Source of the DNA: Limnohabitans sp. Jir61
GTDB lineage: Bacteria; Pseudomonadota; Gammaproteobacteria; Burkholderiales; Burkholderiaceae_C
NCBI RefSeq assembly: GCF_003063545.1
Contig: NZ_NESD01000001.1
Coordinates: forward strand, 62,001 to 126,000
Reading direction: 5' to 3'
DNA: 64,000 nt
In this document: piece by piece, positions 25,732 to 34,052 of the stretch
Layout: each line of letters begins with the position of its first letter
Numbering within the stretch: position 1 is the first letter of the stretch
The notes under the pieces: model-generated
Told to the model about the DNA's origin: nothing
The model's database searches: none
The model's input: only the letters and a program-made list of their open reading frames with translations
Made by a program: the position numbers and the translations under genes

Positions 25732-27579
25732 TCATAGCGCCGCGGGATGCGCTTCGTCCTTCATGGCATGGGTCAAGATGGCATTGACCAAGACTTCGCG
25801 GTCAAACGGTTTGGGCAGTACATCCTTAAACCCCAATGCCATGCACTCGTTCACTGCTTCTTCGGCCACGTTGGCAGTCAGTGCGATGACGGGTACATCT
25901 TTGTAAGGATGCGTGATGTCGTTTTGGATGCGGCGTACGACTTCTGTGCCTGAGATGTCCGGCATGATGAGGTCCATCAAAACCACGTCGTAGCGGTGGC
26001 GACGCATTTTTTCTAGTGCTTCAGTGCCATTGACGGCTTGGTCAATGGTGGCGTTGGGCAAACTGCGTTTGATGGTGGCGCTTGCGACTAGGCGATTGGT
26101 TAAATGGTCGTCCACCACCAACAAGTCGAGCACAGCGGGATGTGTCACGGCAGACGATATGTTGCGATTCGCTGGAGGTGCGATTTCTTCAATCGGCAGC
26201 TTGACAGTGAACGTGCTACCTAAGCCTAATGTGCTGCTCACACTGATCGTGCCTTTGTGGCTTTGCACCAAACTGCGCGTGATGGCGAGGCCTAGGCCAT
26301 TGCCATGTAATGCGTTGCCTGCTTTTAAATCGTTATCACTGATTTTGAGTTGCACAAAGGGTTTGAAGATAGCGTCTAGCGATTCAGGTGCAATGCCGCG
26401 GCCCGAGTCTGTCACGCTGATGCTCAATTGCCCATGCTTTGCATTTTCTAAATCGGCGTCAAAGCTGACGCGCATGATGACATGTCCTTCGGTGGTGAAT
26501 TTGAGTGCGTTGCCCAGCAGGTTGATGATGATTTGCGCGAGTCTGTGTGGATCGATCGAGGCCCAAGTCGGTAGCGACTCGTCTAGTTCTAGCGGGTATG
26601 CCAGTCCTTGATCGTTGGCCCGTGGAGACAAGGTTTGGTGCGTGCTAGCGAGCATGTCCTTCAAATTGACTGCCTGCGGGCTAAGTACCAACTTGCCCTG
26701 TTGGATTTGTGAAAAGTCGAGCAAGTCATTGATGACGGTCAGCAGGTGTGACGCAGAGTTGCGAGCGCCTTGCACGTATTGCCCTGCGGCTTGTGGCAGT
26801 TGTGCATCAGATGAAAGCAATCCCAAGTAACCCATCACTGCATTGAGCGGGGTGCGCATTTCGTGGCTGACCATTGCTAGAAATTGGTCTTTGTGTGCGT
26901 TGGCGGTTTTGAGGTTGTTCGAGAGTGTTTCGAGGCGTTTGTTTGATTGGCGTAGGCGTCGCAGGTGCTGCTCGTTGGCCGTGTCATAGGTTTGTACCAA
27001 GATCATTTGAGCGAATAGCATGAGTGAAAACATGCCAGCTGCAAATGACATGGATTGCCAAGAGGTATCTCCGTGTGATGGCTCATCTCCTGCCGATTGA
27101 AGAGCAAACGATCCTTGCTCCACGACACTGGGAAGCAGCCCATGTGATTGGATGAAGTAAAGCGCGATCACACTGAATAAAGAGACGCACATCGATCCAA
27201 TGGCCCATTGTCTAGAGGCGATAAATAGGGGGAGCAGGGGAATGATCGCTAGCCAGGTCATGACGGGGGAAGCGACGCCGCCGGTGATGGCTGCGTTGTA
27301 AAGAATCACGCTCATGAGCGTGACTTGATAAAGTAAGCCACCCCACAGCAAACCGCCCCCATAGCGCCAGACGACCATAGAAATTGCAACCATTGCTGCT
27401 GCAACGAGTGCAGAGGTTGCGCTATTGGTATTGCCCATCCAATGCAGCCACACGGAGATTGCCAAAAGACCGACCATGGCACAAGTGGTGAATGACACGA
27501 AGAAGATGTTTCTTGTGCGTCTAAGGTGCGATGGTAGGCGTCGCTTGATAAATATATGAATTCTGCGGTTTGCGTTCAT
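25732..27579 (-). CDS. Membrane-bound hybrid histidine kinase with C-terminal receiver domain
   Basis: About six membrane segments fill residues 25-195. A short coiled linker follows, then a HisKA domain with phospho-accepting His239 in SHEMRTPLN. An HATPase domain comes next (GNALKF, SGRGIAPESLDAIF, GNGLGLAITRSLV), then a receiver domain with Asp536 in YDVVLMDLIMPD and the conserved Lys in LPKPFD. There is no separate periplasmic sensor domain, so the signal is probably sensed in or at the membrane. There is no HPt or output domain and no partner regulator next to it. It is divergent from the ahcY riboswitch operon. Confidence 0.92.
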   Translation of the reverse strand: MNANRRIHIFIKRRLPSHLRRTRNIFFVSFTTCAMVGLLAISVWLHWMGNTNSATSALVAAAMVAISMVVWRYGGGLLWGGLLYQVTLMSVILYNAAITGGVASPVMTWLAIIPLLPLFIASRQWAIGSMCVSLFSVIALYFIQSHGLLPSVVEQGSFALQSAGDEPSHGDTSWQSMSFAAGMFSLMLFAQMILVQTYDTANEQHLRRLRQSNKRLETLSNNLKTANAHKDQFLAMVSHEMRTPLNAVMGYLGLLSSDAQLPQAAGQYVQGARNSASHLLTVINDLLDFSQIQQGKLVLSPQAVNLKDMLASTHQTLSPRANDQGLAYPLELDESLPTWASIDPHRLAQIIINLLGNALKFTTEGHVIMRVSFDADLENAKHGQLSISVTDSGRGIAPESLDAIFKPFVQLKISDNDLKAGNALHGNGLGLAITRSLVQSHKGTISVSSTLGLGSTFTVKLPIEEIAPPANRNISSAVTHPAVLDLLVVDDHLTNRLVASATIKRSLPNATIDQAVNGTEALEKMRRHRYDVVLMDLIMPDISGTEVVRRIQNDITHPYKDVPVIALTANVAEEAVNECMALGFKDVLPKPFDREVLVNAILTHAMKDEAHPAAL

Positions 27580-27609
27580 GCTTGAATGTTAATGCTTAGG
27601 AATTGGTTT

Positions 27610-27638
27610 TTGGTGAATTCAAAAGAATCAGCTAAAAT
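27610..27638 (+). promoter_or_regulatory. Sigma70-type promoter of the ahcY operon
   Basis: TTGGTG at 27610-27615 and TAAAAT at 27633-27638 are separated by 17 bp. The predicted transcript start, near 27645, falls directly before the riboswitch aptamer. Confidence 0.65.
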
Positions 27639-27644
27639 CTTGGC

Positions 27645-27726
27645 TATCCGAGGAGCGCTGCAGCCTGTCGGCCCGCAACGGGTTGATTCACAGGTGAGGC
27701 TCGGACTGCCAACCGCGCTCACCCAC
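27645..27726 (+). promoter_or_regulatory. SAH riboswitch aptamer (ahcY motif)
   Basis: The 5' block CCGAGGAGCGCTGCA (from 27648) and the 3' blocks GAGGCTCGGACTGCC and CCGCGCTCAC match the conserved parts of the S-adenosylhomocysteine riboswitch. P1 forms from CCGAG (27648-27652) with CTCGG (27700-27704). CCTG/CAGG and CCCG-caa-CGGG form the inner helices. The pseudoknot GAGCGC (27654-27659) with GCGCTC (27715-27720) is present. This class turns expression on when SAH builds up, and the first gene hydrolyses SAH. Confidence 0.93.
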
Positions 27727-27825
27727 TAGTCGACGTGAGGTGAGCTCCTCGAAGAACCCTTCGGACTCTCAGATGACGCTGACCGCGCGTCGCTAGTGGC
27801 TTTGCCAACTTTTGGAGTCTCACAA
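27723..27825 (+). promoter_or_regulatory. Expression platform of the ahcY riboswitch
   Basis: CCACTAG (27723-27729) can pair with CTAGTGG (27793-27799), enclosing small hairpins at 27737-27750, 27750-27763 and 27775-27791. GCTCCTCG (27744-27751) is complementary to CGAGGAGC (27649-27656) in the aptamer, and its CTCC also to the ribosome binding site GGAG (27814-27817). GACTC (27764-27768) can also pair with GAGTC over that site. These pairings exclude each other and suggest control of translation. Confidence 0.55.
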
Positions 27826-29259
27826 ATGAACGCTGTTCTTAAAACCAACGCCGCCGCCGATTACATCGTGGCCGATATGTCTTTGGCCGCTTGGGGTCGC
27901 AAAGAAATTAAAGTCGCCGAAACCGAAATGCCCGGTTTGATGGCCATTCGCGAAGAATTCGCCAAAGCGCAGCCTTTGAAAGGCGCTCGCGTGACGGGTT
28001 CTTTGCACATGACCATTCAAACGGCTGTGTTGATCGAAACCTTGAAGTCATTGGGCGCTGACGTGCGTTGGGCTTCTTGCAACATCTTCTCTACCCAAGA
28101 CCATGCAGCGGCCGCCATCGCAGACGCTGGCATTCCAGTGTTCGCCACCAAAGGCGAAACCTTGGCTGAGTACTGGGATTACACCCACCGCATTTTTGAA
28201 TTCGGCGCCAAAGGCGCTGAAGGCGAAGGCCCTAACATGATCTTGGACGACGGCGGCGATGCCACGTTGTTGATGCACTTGGGCAAGCGCGCTGAAACCG
28301 ACGCTTCTTTGATCGCCAACCCCACCAGCGAAGAAGAAACTTGTTTGTTCAACGCCATCAAAGCCAAATTGGCTGTGGATCCCACTTGGTACAGCCGCAA
28401 AGGTGCGCACATCATCGGCGTGACTGAAGAAACCACCACAGGCGTGTTGCGTTTGAACGAAATGGCCGCCAAGGGCAGCCTAATGTTCCGCGCCATCAAC
28501 GTGAACGACTCTGTGACCAAGAGCAAGTTTGACAACCTGTACGGTTGCCGAGAATCTTTGGTGGACTCCATCAAGCGCGCGACTGACGTGATGATCGCTG
28601 GCAAAGTGGCTTGCGTGGCCGGTTACGGCGACGTGGGCAAAGGTTCTGCACAAGCCTTGCGCGCTTTGAGCGCTCAAGTGTGGGTGACCGAGATCGACCC
28701 GATCAACGCCTTGCAAGCCGCGATGGAAGGCTACAAAGTGGTCACCATGGAATACGCTGCTGACAAGTGCGACATCTTCGTGTCTGCCACCGGCAACAAG
28801 AACGTCATCCGCTACGAGCACATGGCCGCCATGAAAGACGAAGCCATCGTTTGCAACATCGGTCACTTCGACAACGAAATCGATGTGGCTTCTTTGGAGA
28901 AGTGCAAGTGGGACGAGATCAAGCCTCAAGTCGACCACGTCATCTTCCCAGACGGCAAGAAGATCACTTTGTTGGCCAAAGGCCGCTTGGTGAATTTGGG
29001 CTGCGCCACGGGTCACCCCAGCTTTGTGATGAGCTCTAGCTTTGCAAACCAAACGATCGCTCAGATCGAGTTGTTCACCAAGCAAGACCAATACGAAGCA
29101 GGCAAGGTTTATGTGTTGCCTAAGCACCTCGACGAAAAAGTTGCACGTTTGCACCTCAAGAAAGTTGGCGCTCAGCTGACCGAGTTGAGCGACGAGCAAG
29201 CCGCTTACATCGGTGTGTCTAAGAACGGCCCATACAAAGCCGACACTTACCGCTACTAA
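27826..29259 (+). CDS. ahcY: Adenosylhomocysteinase (S-adenosyl-L-homocysteine hydrolase)
   Basis: The 477-aa enzyme shows the substrate-site segments [15 protein letters not shown] and [13 protein letters not shown], the NAD-binding signature [18 protein letters not shown], and the C-terminal [12 protein letters not shown] tail carrying the conserved Lys and Tyr. It splits SAH into homocysteine and adenosine, removing the product inhibitor of methyltransferases. The ATG at 27826 is used because GGAG lies 8 nt upstream. An in-frame GTG at 27796 falls in the structured leader and was rejected. Confidence 0.97.
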   Translation: MNAVLKTNAAADYIVADMSLAAWGRKEIKVAETEMPGLMAIREEFAKAQPLKGARVTGSLHMTIQTAVLIETLKSLGADVRWASCNIFSTQDHAAAAIADAGIPVFATKGETLAEYWDYTHRIFEFGAKGAEGEGPNMILDDGGDATLLMHLGKRAETDASLIANPTSEEETCLFNAIKAKLAVDPTWYSRKGAHIIGVTEETTTGVLRLNEMAAKGSLMFRAINVNDSVTKSKFDNLYGCRESLVDSIKRATDVMIAGKVACVAGYGDVGKGSAQALRALSAQVWVTEIDPINALQAAMEGYKVVTMEYAADKCDIFVSATGNKNVIRYEHMAAMKDEAIVCNIGHFDNEIDVASLEKCKWDEIKPQVDHVIFPDGKKITLLAKGRLVNLGCATGHPSFVMSSSFANQTIAQIELFTKQDQYEAGKVYVLPKHLDEKVARLHLKKVGAQLTELSDEQAAYIGVSKNGPYKADTYRY

Positions 29260-29277
29260 GCACTTCGCACATCACGG

Positions 29278-30033
29278 ATGCGTGCTGACCAGCTACTTCT
29301 CGAACGTGGGTTAGCCGCTTCGCGCTCTCAAGCGCAGCGGCTGATTACCTCGGGCGTGGAGTGGCGGTTAGGCACCAAGCCGTGGCAACGTGTTTCTAAA
29401 AATGGTGACGAGTTGCCACTGCCGTGTGAGGTGCGTTTGTTAGATACCGCCGAGGCACGCTACGTGTCTCGCGGTGGTTTGAAGCTGGAAGGTGCGCTGC
29501 AAAGCAGTGGCCTATTGGCCCAAGGTTTGCGTTGCCTCGATGTGGGGCAAAGCACCGGCGGCTTCACAGATTGCTTGCTGCAGCAAGGCGCTGCGCAAGT
29601 GGTGGGTTTGGATGTGGGGCATGGCCAGTTGCATCCACGTTTGCGCGACGATGCGCGTGTAGTATGTGTGGAACGCATCAACGCTCGCGAGCTAGAGCCT
29701 AACGATGCGCGTGTGCCTAATGTGGCCCTAGGATTTGATTTGGTGGTGGGTGATTTGTCTTTCATCTCTCTCACCCTCGTGTTACCTGCGTTGCTGCCTT
29801 TGTTGAAAAAAGGCGGATCGCTGCTGATGTTGGTCAAGCCGCAGTTTGAACTGCAGCCCAGTGACATTGGCAAAGGTGGCTTGGTCAAAGACGAAGCCAG
29901 CTATGTGCAAGTTGAAGCGCGATTGCGCGAGGCTTGTGCTGTATTGAAATTAGATGTGTTGGGCTATTGGCCCAGCGCTATTGCCGGTGGCGATGGCAAC
30001 AAAGAATTTTGGATTGGTGCGCGTCGTGCATGA
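29278..30033 (+). CDS. tlyA: TlyA-family rRNA (cytidine-2'-O)-methyltransferase
   Basis: The 251-aa protein starts with an S4 RNA-binding domain (RADQLLLERGLAASRSQAQRLI, RYVSRGGLKL). An FtsJ-like methyltransferase domain follows, with the SAM site LDVGQSTGGFTDCLLQQGA and the acidic VVGDLSFISLTLVLP. TlyA enzymes add 2'-O-methyl groups to 16S and/or 23S rRNA cytidines. Some members are also reported as hemolysins. It starts 18 nt after ahcY and is SAM-dependent, so its placement behind the SAH riboswitch makes functional sense. Confidence 0.92.
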   Translation: MRADQLLLERGLAASRSQAQRLITSGVEWRLGTKPWQRVSKNGDELPLPCEVRLLDTAEARYVSRGGLKLEGALQSSGLLAQGLRCLDVGQSTGGFTDCLLQQGAAQVVGLDVGHGQLHPRLRDDARVVCVERINARELEPNDARVPNVALGFDLVVGDLSFISLTLVLPALLPLLKKGGSLLMLVKPQFELQPSDIGKGGLVKDEASYVQVEARLREACAVLKLDVLGYWPSAIAGGDGNKEFWIGARRA

Positions 30034-30055
30034 TGCGCCAACAAGTGAGACGGAT

Positions 30056-30895
30056 ATGAACGCGAACAACAGCTTGAGCATTGAGTTTTTCCCACCCAAG
30101 ACCCCAGAGGGTGCAGAAAAATTGCGTGCTGTGCGTCAAGCGCTGTATCCGCTCAAGCCGCAGTTTTGTTCAGTGACTTATGGCGCGGGCGGCTCGACCC
30201 AGGCTGGCACGATTTCAACCTTGAACGAAATTTTGAGCGAAGGTATGGCAGCGGCCTCTCACTTCTCTTGCATTGGTGCTACGCGCGACAGCGTGCGCCA
30301 ACAACTGGCCGATTTCAAGGCCATGGGTGTCAAGCGTTTGGTGGCTTTGCGTGGTGACTTGCCAAGCGGTTACGGCGCGGGAGGCGAGTTTCAATACGCC
30401 AGCGACTTGGTGGCTTTCATTCGTGCTGAGACAGGCGACGACTTTGGCATTGAAGTGGCTGCCTACCCAGAGATTCACCCACAAGCCAAATCGGCCGAAG
30501 CTGATTTGCAAGCGTTCGCTACCAAAGTGAAAGCTGGTGCGGACTCAGCCATCACGCAATACTTTTACAACAGCGATGCATATTTCCGATTCGTGGAAGA
30601 CGCTGACAAGCTGGGTGTGCACATTCCTATCGTGCCGGGCATCATGCCCATCAGCAGCTCGTCACAATTGCTGCGCTTCTCCGATGCATGTGGCGCAGAA
30701 ATTCCGCGCTGGATTCGTTTGCGCTTGCAGGGCTACGGCGACGACATCGCGTCCATCAAGGCTTTCGGCTTAGAGGTGGTGACTGATTTGTGCGATCAGT
30801 TGCGTGCCGGTGGTGCGCCTAGTCTGCACTTCTACAGCATGAACCAAAGTGCCACAACATTGGCCATCTGCAAAAATTTGGGCTTGGCGGCTTAA
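30056..30895 (+). CDS. metF: 5,10-methylenetetrahydrofolate reductase
   Basis: The 279-aa TIM-barrel flavoprotein has the N-terminal SIEFFPPKTPEG with the catalytic Glu, the block SVTYGAGGST, RGDLPSG, and AYPEIHP. It reduces methylene-THF to methyl-THF, the methyl donor for homocysteine remethylation, and so completes the methyl cycle begun by ahcY. The ATG at 30056 lies 22 nt after tlyA and gives the usual family length. The operon probably ends here. Confidence 0.95.
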   Translation: MNANNSLSIEFFPPKTPEGAEKLRAVRQALYPLKPQFCSVTYGAGGSTQAGTISTLNEILSEGMAAASHFSCIGATRDSVRQQLADFKAMGVKRLVALRGDLPSGYGAGGEFQYASDLVAFIRAETGDDFGIEVAAYPEIHPQAKSAEADLQAFATKVKAGADSAITQYFYNSDAYFRFVEDADKLGVHIPIVPGIMPISSSSQLLRFSDACGAEIPRWIRLRLQGYGDDIASIKAFGLEVVTDLCDQLRAGGAPSLHFYSMNQSATTLAICKNLGLAA

Positions 30896-30919
30896 CCCTT
30901 TTCCTCTAGGAGTGCATAC

Positions 30920-31504
30920 ATGAAAAAAGTTTTGATTTCAGTTGCAGTAAGTTTGTTAGCTATTGGGCATGTGGCTGCGCAAGAAAGCGGATGGATGTTG
31001 CGAGCACGTGCCGTACAGGTGAAGATGCAAGACAACGGCACATCTGGTTTGGGCTGGACAGCTGAAAACAAATCACTCACTGCAGTAGATGCGAGCTACT
31101 TTCTTAACAAAAACGTCGCCGTTGAGTTACTGTGGGTGCCTTCGCAAAATCATGCCGTGAAGGCCGCTGGTGTAACTCAAGGTGCGTTCGCTGTATCGCC
31201 GCATGCTTTGGTCTTGCAATACCATTTGACCAACTGGGCACTTGTACAGCCTTACTTGGGTGGTGGAATCAACAACACCCAATACAGTAGCGCCAACTTT
31301 ACGGGGAGTAAAACCGTAGACCGTTCTAGCTGGGGTGCTGCACTGCAAATCGGCGTGAATTTCCCCATTGATAAAAATTGGTTGATCAATGTCGACATGA
31401 AAAAGCTCTACAGCCAAACAGACATCGAAAGCGCAGGAGTTCAACAAGGCACGCTCAAGCTCAATCCCATGCTGACAGGTTTAGGTGTCGGCTACCGCTT
31501 CTAA
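30920..31504 (+). CDS. OmpW-family outer membrane protein
   Basis: The 194-aa protein has a signal peptide (KKVLISVAVSLLAIGHVAAQ) and alternating beta-strand pattern with the OmpW landmarks VDASYFLNKNVAVELL, LQYHLTNWALVQPYLGGG and a final aromatic residue (VGYRF), as needed for outer membrane assembly. OmpW proteins form small eight-stranded barrels with a hydrophobic channel. The gene has its own ribosome site and terminator 24 nt after metF, so it may be partly co-transcribed, but a functional link is not evident. Confidence 0.9.
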   Translation: MKKVLISVAVSLLAIGHVAAQESGWMLRARAVQVKMQDNGTSGLGWTAENKSLTAVDASYFLNKNVAVELLWVPSQNHAVKAAGVTQGAFAVSPHALVLQYHLTNWALVQPYLGGGINNTQYSSANFTGSKTVDRSSWGAALQIGVNFPIDKNWLINVDMKKLYSQTDIESAGVQQGTLKLNPMLTGLGVGYRF

Positions 31505-31521
31505 GCATCAGCCCTTCACGC

Positions 31522-31550
31522 AAAAGGCCTCGCAGTGCGAGGCCTTTTTT
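31522..31550. terminator. Bidirectional terminator between ompW-like gene and rlmJ
   Basis: A perfect stem AAAAGGCCTCGC / GCGAGGCCTTTT with an AGT loop has T-runs on both strands and serves both convergent genes. Confidence 0.93.
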
Positions 31551-31571
31551 CATGTGCGCGAGGCGAGCCAC

Positions 31572-32450
31572 TTAGCCGCCCGACTCCACCACCCAGCCGC
31601 GACCTGGGCCGCGTGCTAAGGCTTCTTCGATGACGGTCAATGCTTCGTTCAACAAAGGTTTCAGCGCAAAAGGTGGGTTGACGATGAACATGCCGCTGGC
31701 GCTCAAGCCCGCGTCTTTGCTACCCGTTTCGCGGCCAATCGCCAAGGTGGCGTGCAACCATGGCTTTTTCACTTGGCTGCACAAGCCTTTGAGTTTGCGT
31801 GGCAAATCATGCGCTTCGGGGCGCGGCACGATGGGGTACCACACGATGTAGGTCCCGGTGGCAAAGCGCTTCAAGCTGTCTTGAATGCAATCAATCACGC
31901 GGTAATAGTCGTTTTTGATTTCGTAGCTCGGGTCAATCAACACACAAGTGCGGCGTGAGCCGGTACTTGATAAAGGAGGTGGCAGCAAAGCTTTGAGTGA
32001 CTCAAAGCCATCCGCACGTGCCACGCTGACTGTGCGGCCTGCTTCGAGCTGCTGCACATTGCCCACCAATGATTTGTGGTCGGTGGGGTGAAGTTCGAAC
32101 AGTTTCAAGCGGTCACGCGCTTCGTGGCGCAGCAGCTTGTGGATGATGAACGGCGAGCCTGGGTAAATCTTGTGGCTGCCTTTGGCGTTGAAACTGGCCA
32201 CCATCTCTAGGTAGTCGGTCAGGGCGGCAGGGCCTTTGAGGTTCAAGACCTTCAAAATACCTTCAGCGGCTTCGCCACTTTTTTCAGCATAGTCGCCGTC
32301 CAAGCGGTACAGGCCCGCGCCCGCATGCGTGTCCACAAACTGAATGCCTGCGTCTTTTTGCATCAAATGCTTCAAAGTGGCAATCAAAGTGAGGTGTTTG
32401 AGGACGTCGGCGTGGTTTCCGGCGTGAAAAGCGTGGCGATAACTGAACAT
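31572..32450 (-). CDS. rlmJ: 23S rRNA (adenine(2030)-N(6))-methyltransferase
   Basis: The 292-aa protein begins MFSYRHAFHAGNHADVLKHL, the family signature of RlmJ (formerly YhiR/ComJ). It has FVDTHAGAGLYRL as the SAM-binding strand-loop and LIDPSYE (DPPY-like) as the catalytic motif. It methylates A2030 of 23S rRNA with SAM. Length and motifs are normal. It is divergent from the rplM operon. Confidence 0.94.
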   Translation of the reverse strand: MFSYRHAFHAGNHADVLKHLTLIATLKHLMQKDAGIQFVDTHAGAGLYRLDGDYAEKSGEAAEGILKVLNLKGPAALTDYLEMVASFNAKGSHKIYPGSPFIIHKLLRHEARDRLKLFELHPTDHKSLVGNVQQLEAGRTVSVARADGFESLKALLPPPLSSTGSRRTCVLIDPSYEIKNDYYRVIDCIQDSLKRFATGTYIVWYPIVPRPEAHDLPRKLKGLCSQVKKPWLHATLAIGRETGSKDAGLSASGMFIVNPPFALKPLLNEALTVIEEALARGPGRGWVVESGG

Positions 32451-32493
32451 AAACAGGATGGTAACCCGCTAATTCGCCTTGTTTGGGCCAAAT

Positions 32494-32523
32494 TTGCGCT
32501 AAGCGCTTGATTTTGCTTATAAT
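32494..32523 (+). promoter_or_regulatory. Probable rplM-rpsI promoter
   Basis: A perfect TATAAT lies at 32518-32523. A weak -35 candidate, TTGCGC, lies at 32494-32499 with 18-bp spacing. This leaves a leader of about 130 nt before rplM, which could carry the autogenous control site of L13. Confidence 0.55.
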
Positions 32524-32660
32524 CTTTGGCTCTGCAGCGTTTGAGTGGTCCCGCGGCAGAGGCTTTGAAAAAGGCACATCCCACCTAAGAGGTTCTCAAC
32601 AGAAGAACGCCGACCGTGGAAAAGGACCCTACAAACCAACTCTCCTTTTAGGATTTAACT

Positions 32661-33089
32661 ATGTCTACATTCAGCGCAAAACCCGCTGACGTGGTGCATG
32701 AGTGGTTTGTGATTGACGCCACCGATAAGGTGCTCGGACGAGTAGCCAGCGAAGTTGCTCTCCGTTTGCGCGGCAAACACAAAGCCATTTACACACCCCA
32801 CGTCGATACAGGTGACTTCATCGTCATCATCAACGCTTCCAAGATCAAGGTCACTGGTACCAAGTCTTTGGACAAGGTGTACTACCGTCACTCGGGCTAT
32901 CCCGGCGGTATCACTGCAACAAATTTCCGCGATCTGCAAGCCAAGCACCCTGGCCGCGCTATCGAGAAGGCTGTCAAGGGCATGTTGCCTAAAGGCCCAC
33001 TCGGTTACGCCATGATCAAAAAGCTCAAGGTGTATGGCGGTGCAGAGCACCCACACACCGCACAACAGCCTAAAGTGCTGGACATCTAA
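32661..33089 (+). CDS. rplM: 50S ribosomal protein L13
   Basis: The 142-aa protein matches bacterial L13 throughout, including the [19 protein letters not shown] block, [12 protein letters not shown], and HSGYPGG. It is an early 23S rRNA binding protein of the large subunit. It forms the standard two-gene operon with rpsI, 9 nt downstream. Confidence 0.98.
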   Translation: MSTFSAKPADVVHEWFVIDATDKVLGRVASEVALRLRGKHKAIYTPHVDTGDFIVIINASKIKVTGTKSLDKVYYRHSGYPGGITATNFRDLQAKHPGRAIEKAVKGMLPKGPLGYAMIKKLKVYGGAEHPHTAQQPKVLDI

Positions 33090-33098
33090 GGAGCCGAA

Positions 33099-33491
33099 AT
33101 GATTGGTGAATGGAACAACGGCACCGGCCGTCGCAAATCAAGCGTCGCTCGCGTGTTTCTGAAAAAAGGCTCCGGCAAAATCACGATCAACGGTAAAGAC
33201 ATCGCTGCATATTTCGGCCGTCAAACCTCGATCATGATTTCCAAGCAACCCTTGATGCTGACCAACAACGGCGAAGCGTTTGACATTCAAGTCAACGTGC
33301 ACGGCGGTGGTGAGTCTGGCCAAGCTGGTGCTGTGCGTCACGGTATCACCCGCGCTTTGATCGACTACGACGCGGCTTTGAAGCCCGTCCTGTCACAAGC
33401 CGGTTACGTGACTCGCGATGCTCGTGAAGTCGAACGTAAAAAGGTTGGCTTGCACTCTGCTCGCCGCCGCAAGCAGTTCAGCAAGCGTTAA
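33099..33491 (+). CDS. rpsI: 30S ribosomal protein S9
   Basis: The 130-aa protein shows [13 protein letters not shown] at the N-terminus, the [19 protein letters not shown] core and the basic C-terminal tail ending KQFSKR, which reaches the ribosomal P site. The AAGGAG ribosome site overlaps the rplM stop region. A strong terminator follows. Confidence 0.98.
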   Translation: MIGEWNNGTGRRKSSVARVFLKKGSGKITINGKDIAAYFGRQTSIMISKQPLMLTNNGEAFDIQVNVHGGGESGQAGAVRHGITRALIDYDAALKPVLSQAGYVTRDAREVERKKVGLHSARRRKQFSKR

Positions 33492-33509
33492 TCTGCTTCC
33501 TGTTTTGCC

Positions 33510-33543
33510 AAAAGCCGCATGGGTTCGCCCTTGCGGCTTTTTT
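33510..33543 (+). terminator. Terminator of rplM-rpsI
   Basis: The stem AAAGCCGCA / TGCGGCTTT with an inner GGG/CCC is followed by a T-run. Confidence 0.93.
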
Positions 33544-33599
33544 ATTGGCGCTATCCAGCCTGTGTGGATGGGGCAATGCCCACATCGGCAACAGCGTTT

Positions 33600-33650
33600 C
33601 TCGGGTCTTGTGCAGCGCTATACCCGAGTAAAGCGATATACTTTTCGCAT
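33600..33650 (+). promoter_or_regulatory. Candidate control region of erpA
   Basis: CTCGGGT (33600-33606) and ACCCGAG (33622-33628) form an inverted repeat. The stretch from 33620, ATACCCGAGTAAA, resembles the first half of an IscR type 1 site (ATASYYGACTRWW). The second half is poor, so the assignment is tentative. Confidence 0.3.
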
Positions 33651-33668
33651 TGATTCAGGAGTCCTCAT

Positions 33669-34034
33669 ATGAGCGCAGTTGCCGAAAACGTCCAAACAGA
33701 AATGCCATCCCCATTCGTCTTCACCGACAGCGCGGCTGCCAAGGTGGCTGACCTGATTGCAGAAGAAGGCAACCCTGATTTGAAGTTGCGCGTGTTTGTG
33801 CAAGGCGGCGGCTGTTCAGGTTTCCAATACGGTTTCACGTTCGATGAAATCGTGAACGAAGACGACACCACCATCAACAAAAACGGCGTGTCTTTGCTAG
33901 TTGATGCGATGAGCTACCAATACTTGGTGGGCGCAGAGATTGATTACAAAGAAGACTTGCAAGGCGCACAGTTCGTCATTAAGAATCCGAACGCAACATC
34001 CACCTGCGGCTGCGGCTCATCGTTCTCAGCCTGA
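33669..34034 (+). CDS. erpA: Iron-sulfur cluster insertion protein ErpA
   Basis: The 121-aa A-type carrier has the three conserved Cys: one in [13 protein letters not shown] and two in [11 protein letters not shown] at the C-terminus. It accepts Fe-S clusters from the assembly machinery and inserts them into target proteins. The length is typical and AGGAG sits 8 nt before the ATG. The gene stands alone, convergent with anmK. Confidence 0.96.
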   Translation: MSAVAENVQTEMPSPFVFTDSAAAKVADLIAEEGNPDLKLRVFVQGGGCSGFQYGFTFDEIVNEDDTTINKNGVSLLVDAMSYQYLVGAEIDYKEDLQGAQFVIKNPNATSTCGCGSSFSA

Positions 34035-34052
34035 TCGACAGATCCCTAAAGC

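Noticed and set aside
27796..27826. Earlier GTG start for ahcY
   Set aside because: It lies within the CTAGTGG arm of the expression platform, has no ribosome site, and adds residues not seen in the family.
29321..29342. GCGCAGCGG and CGCTTCGCG strings in tlyA as element copies
   Set aside because: They are normal coding sequence, without the CATTC part and without flanking arms.
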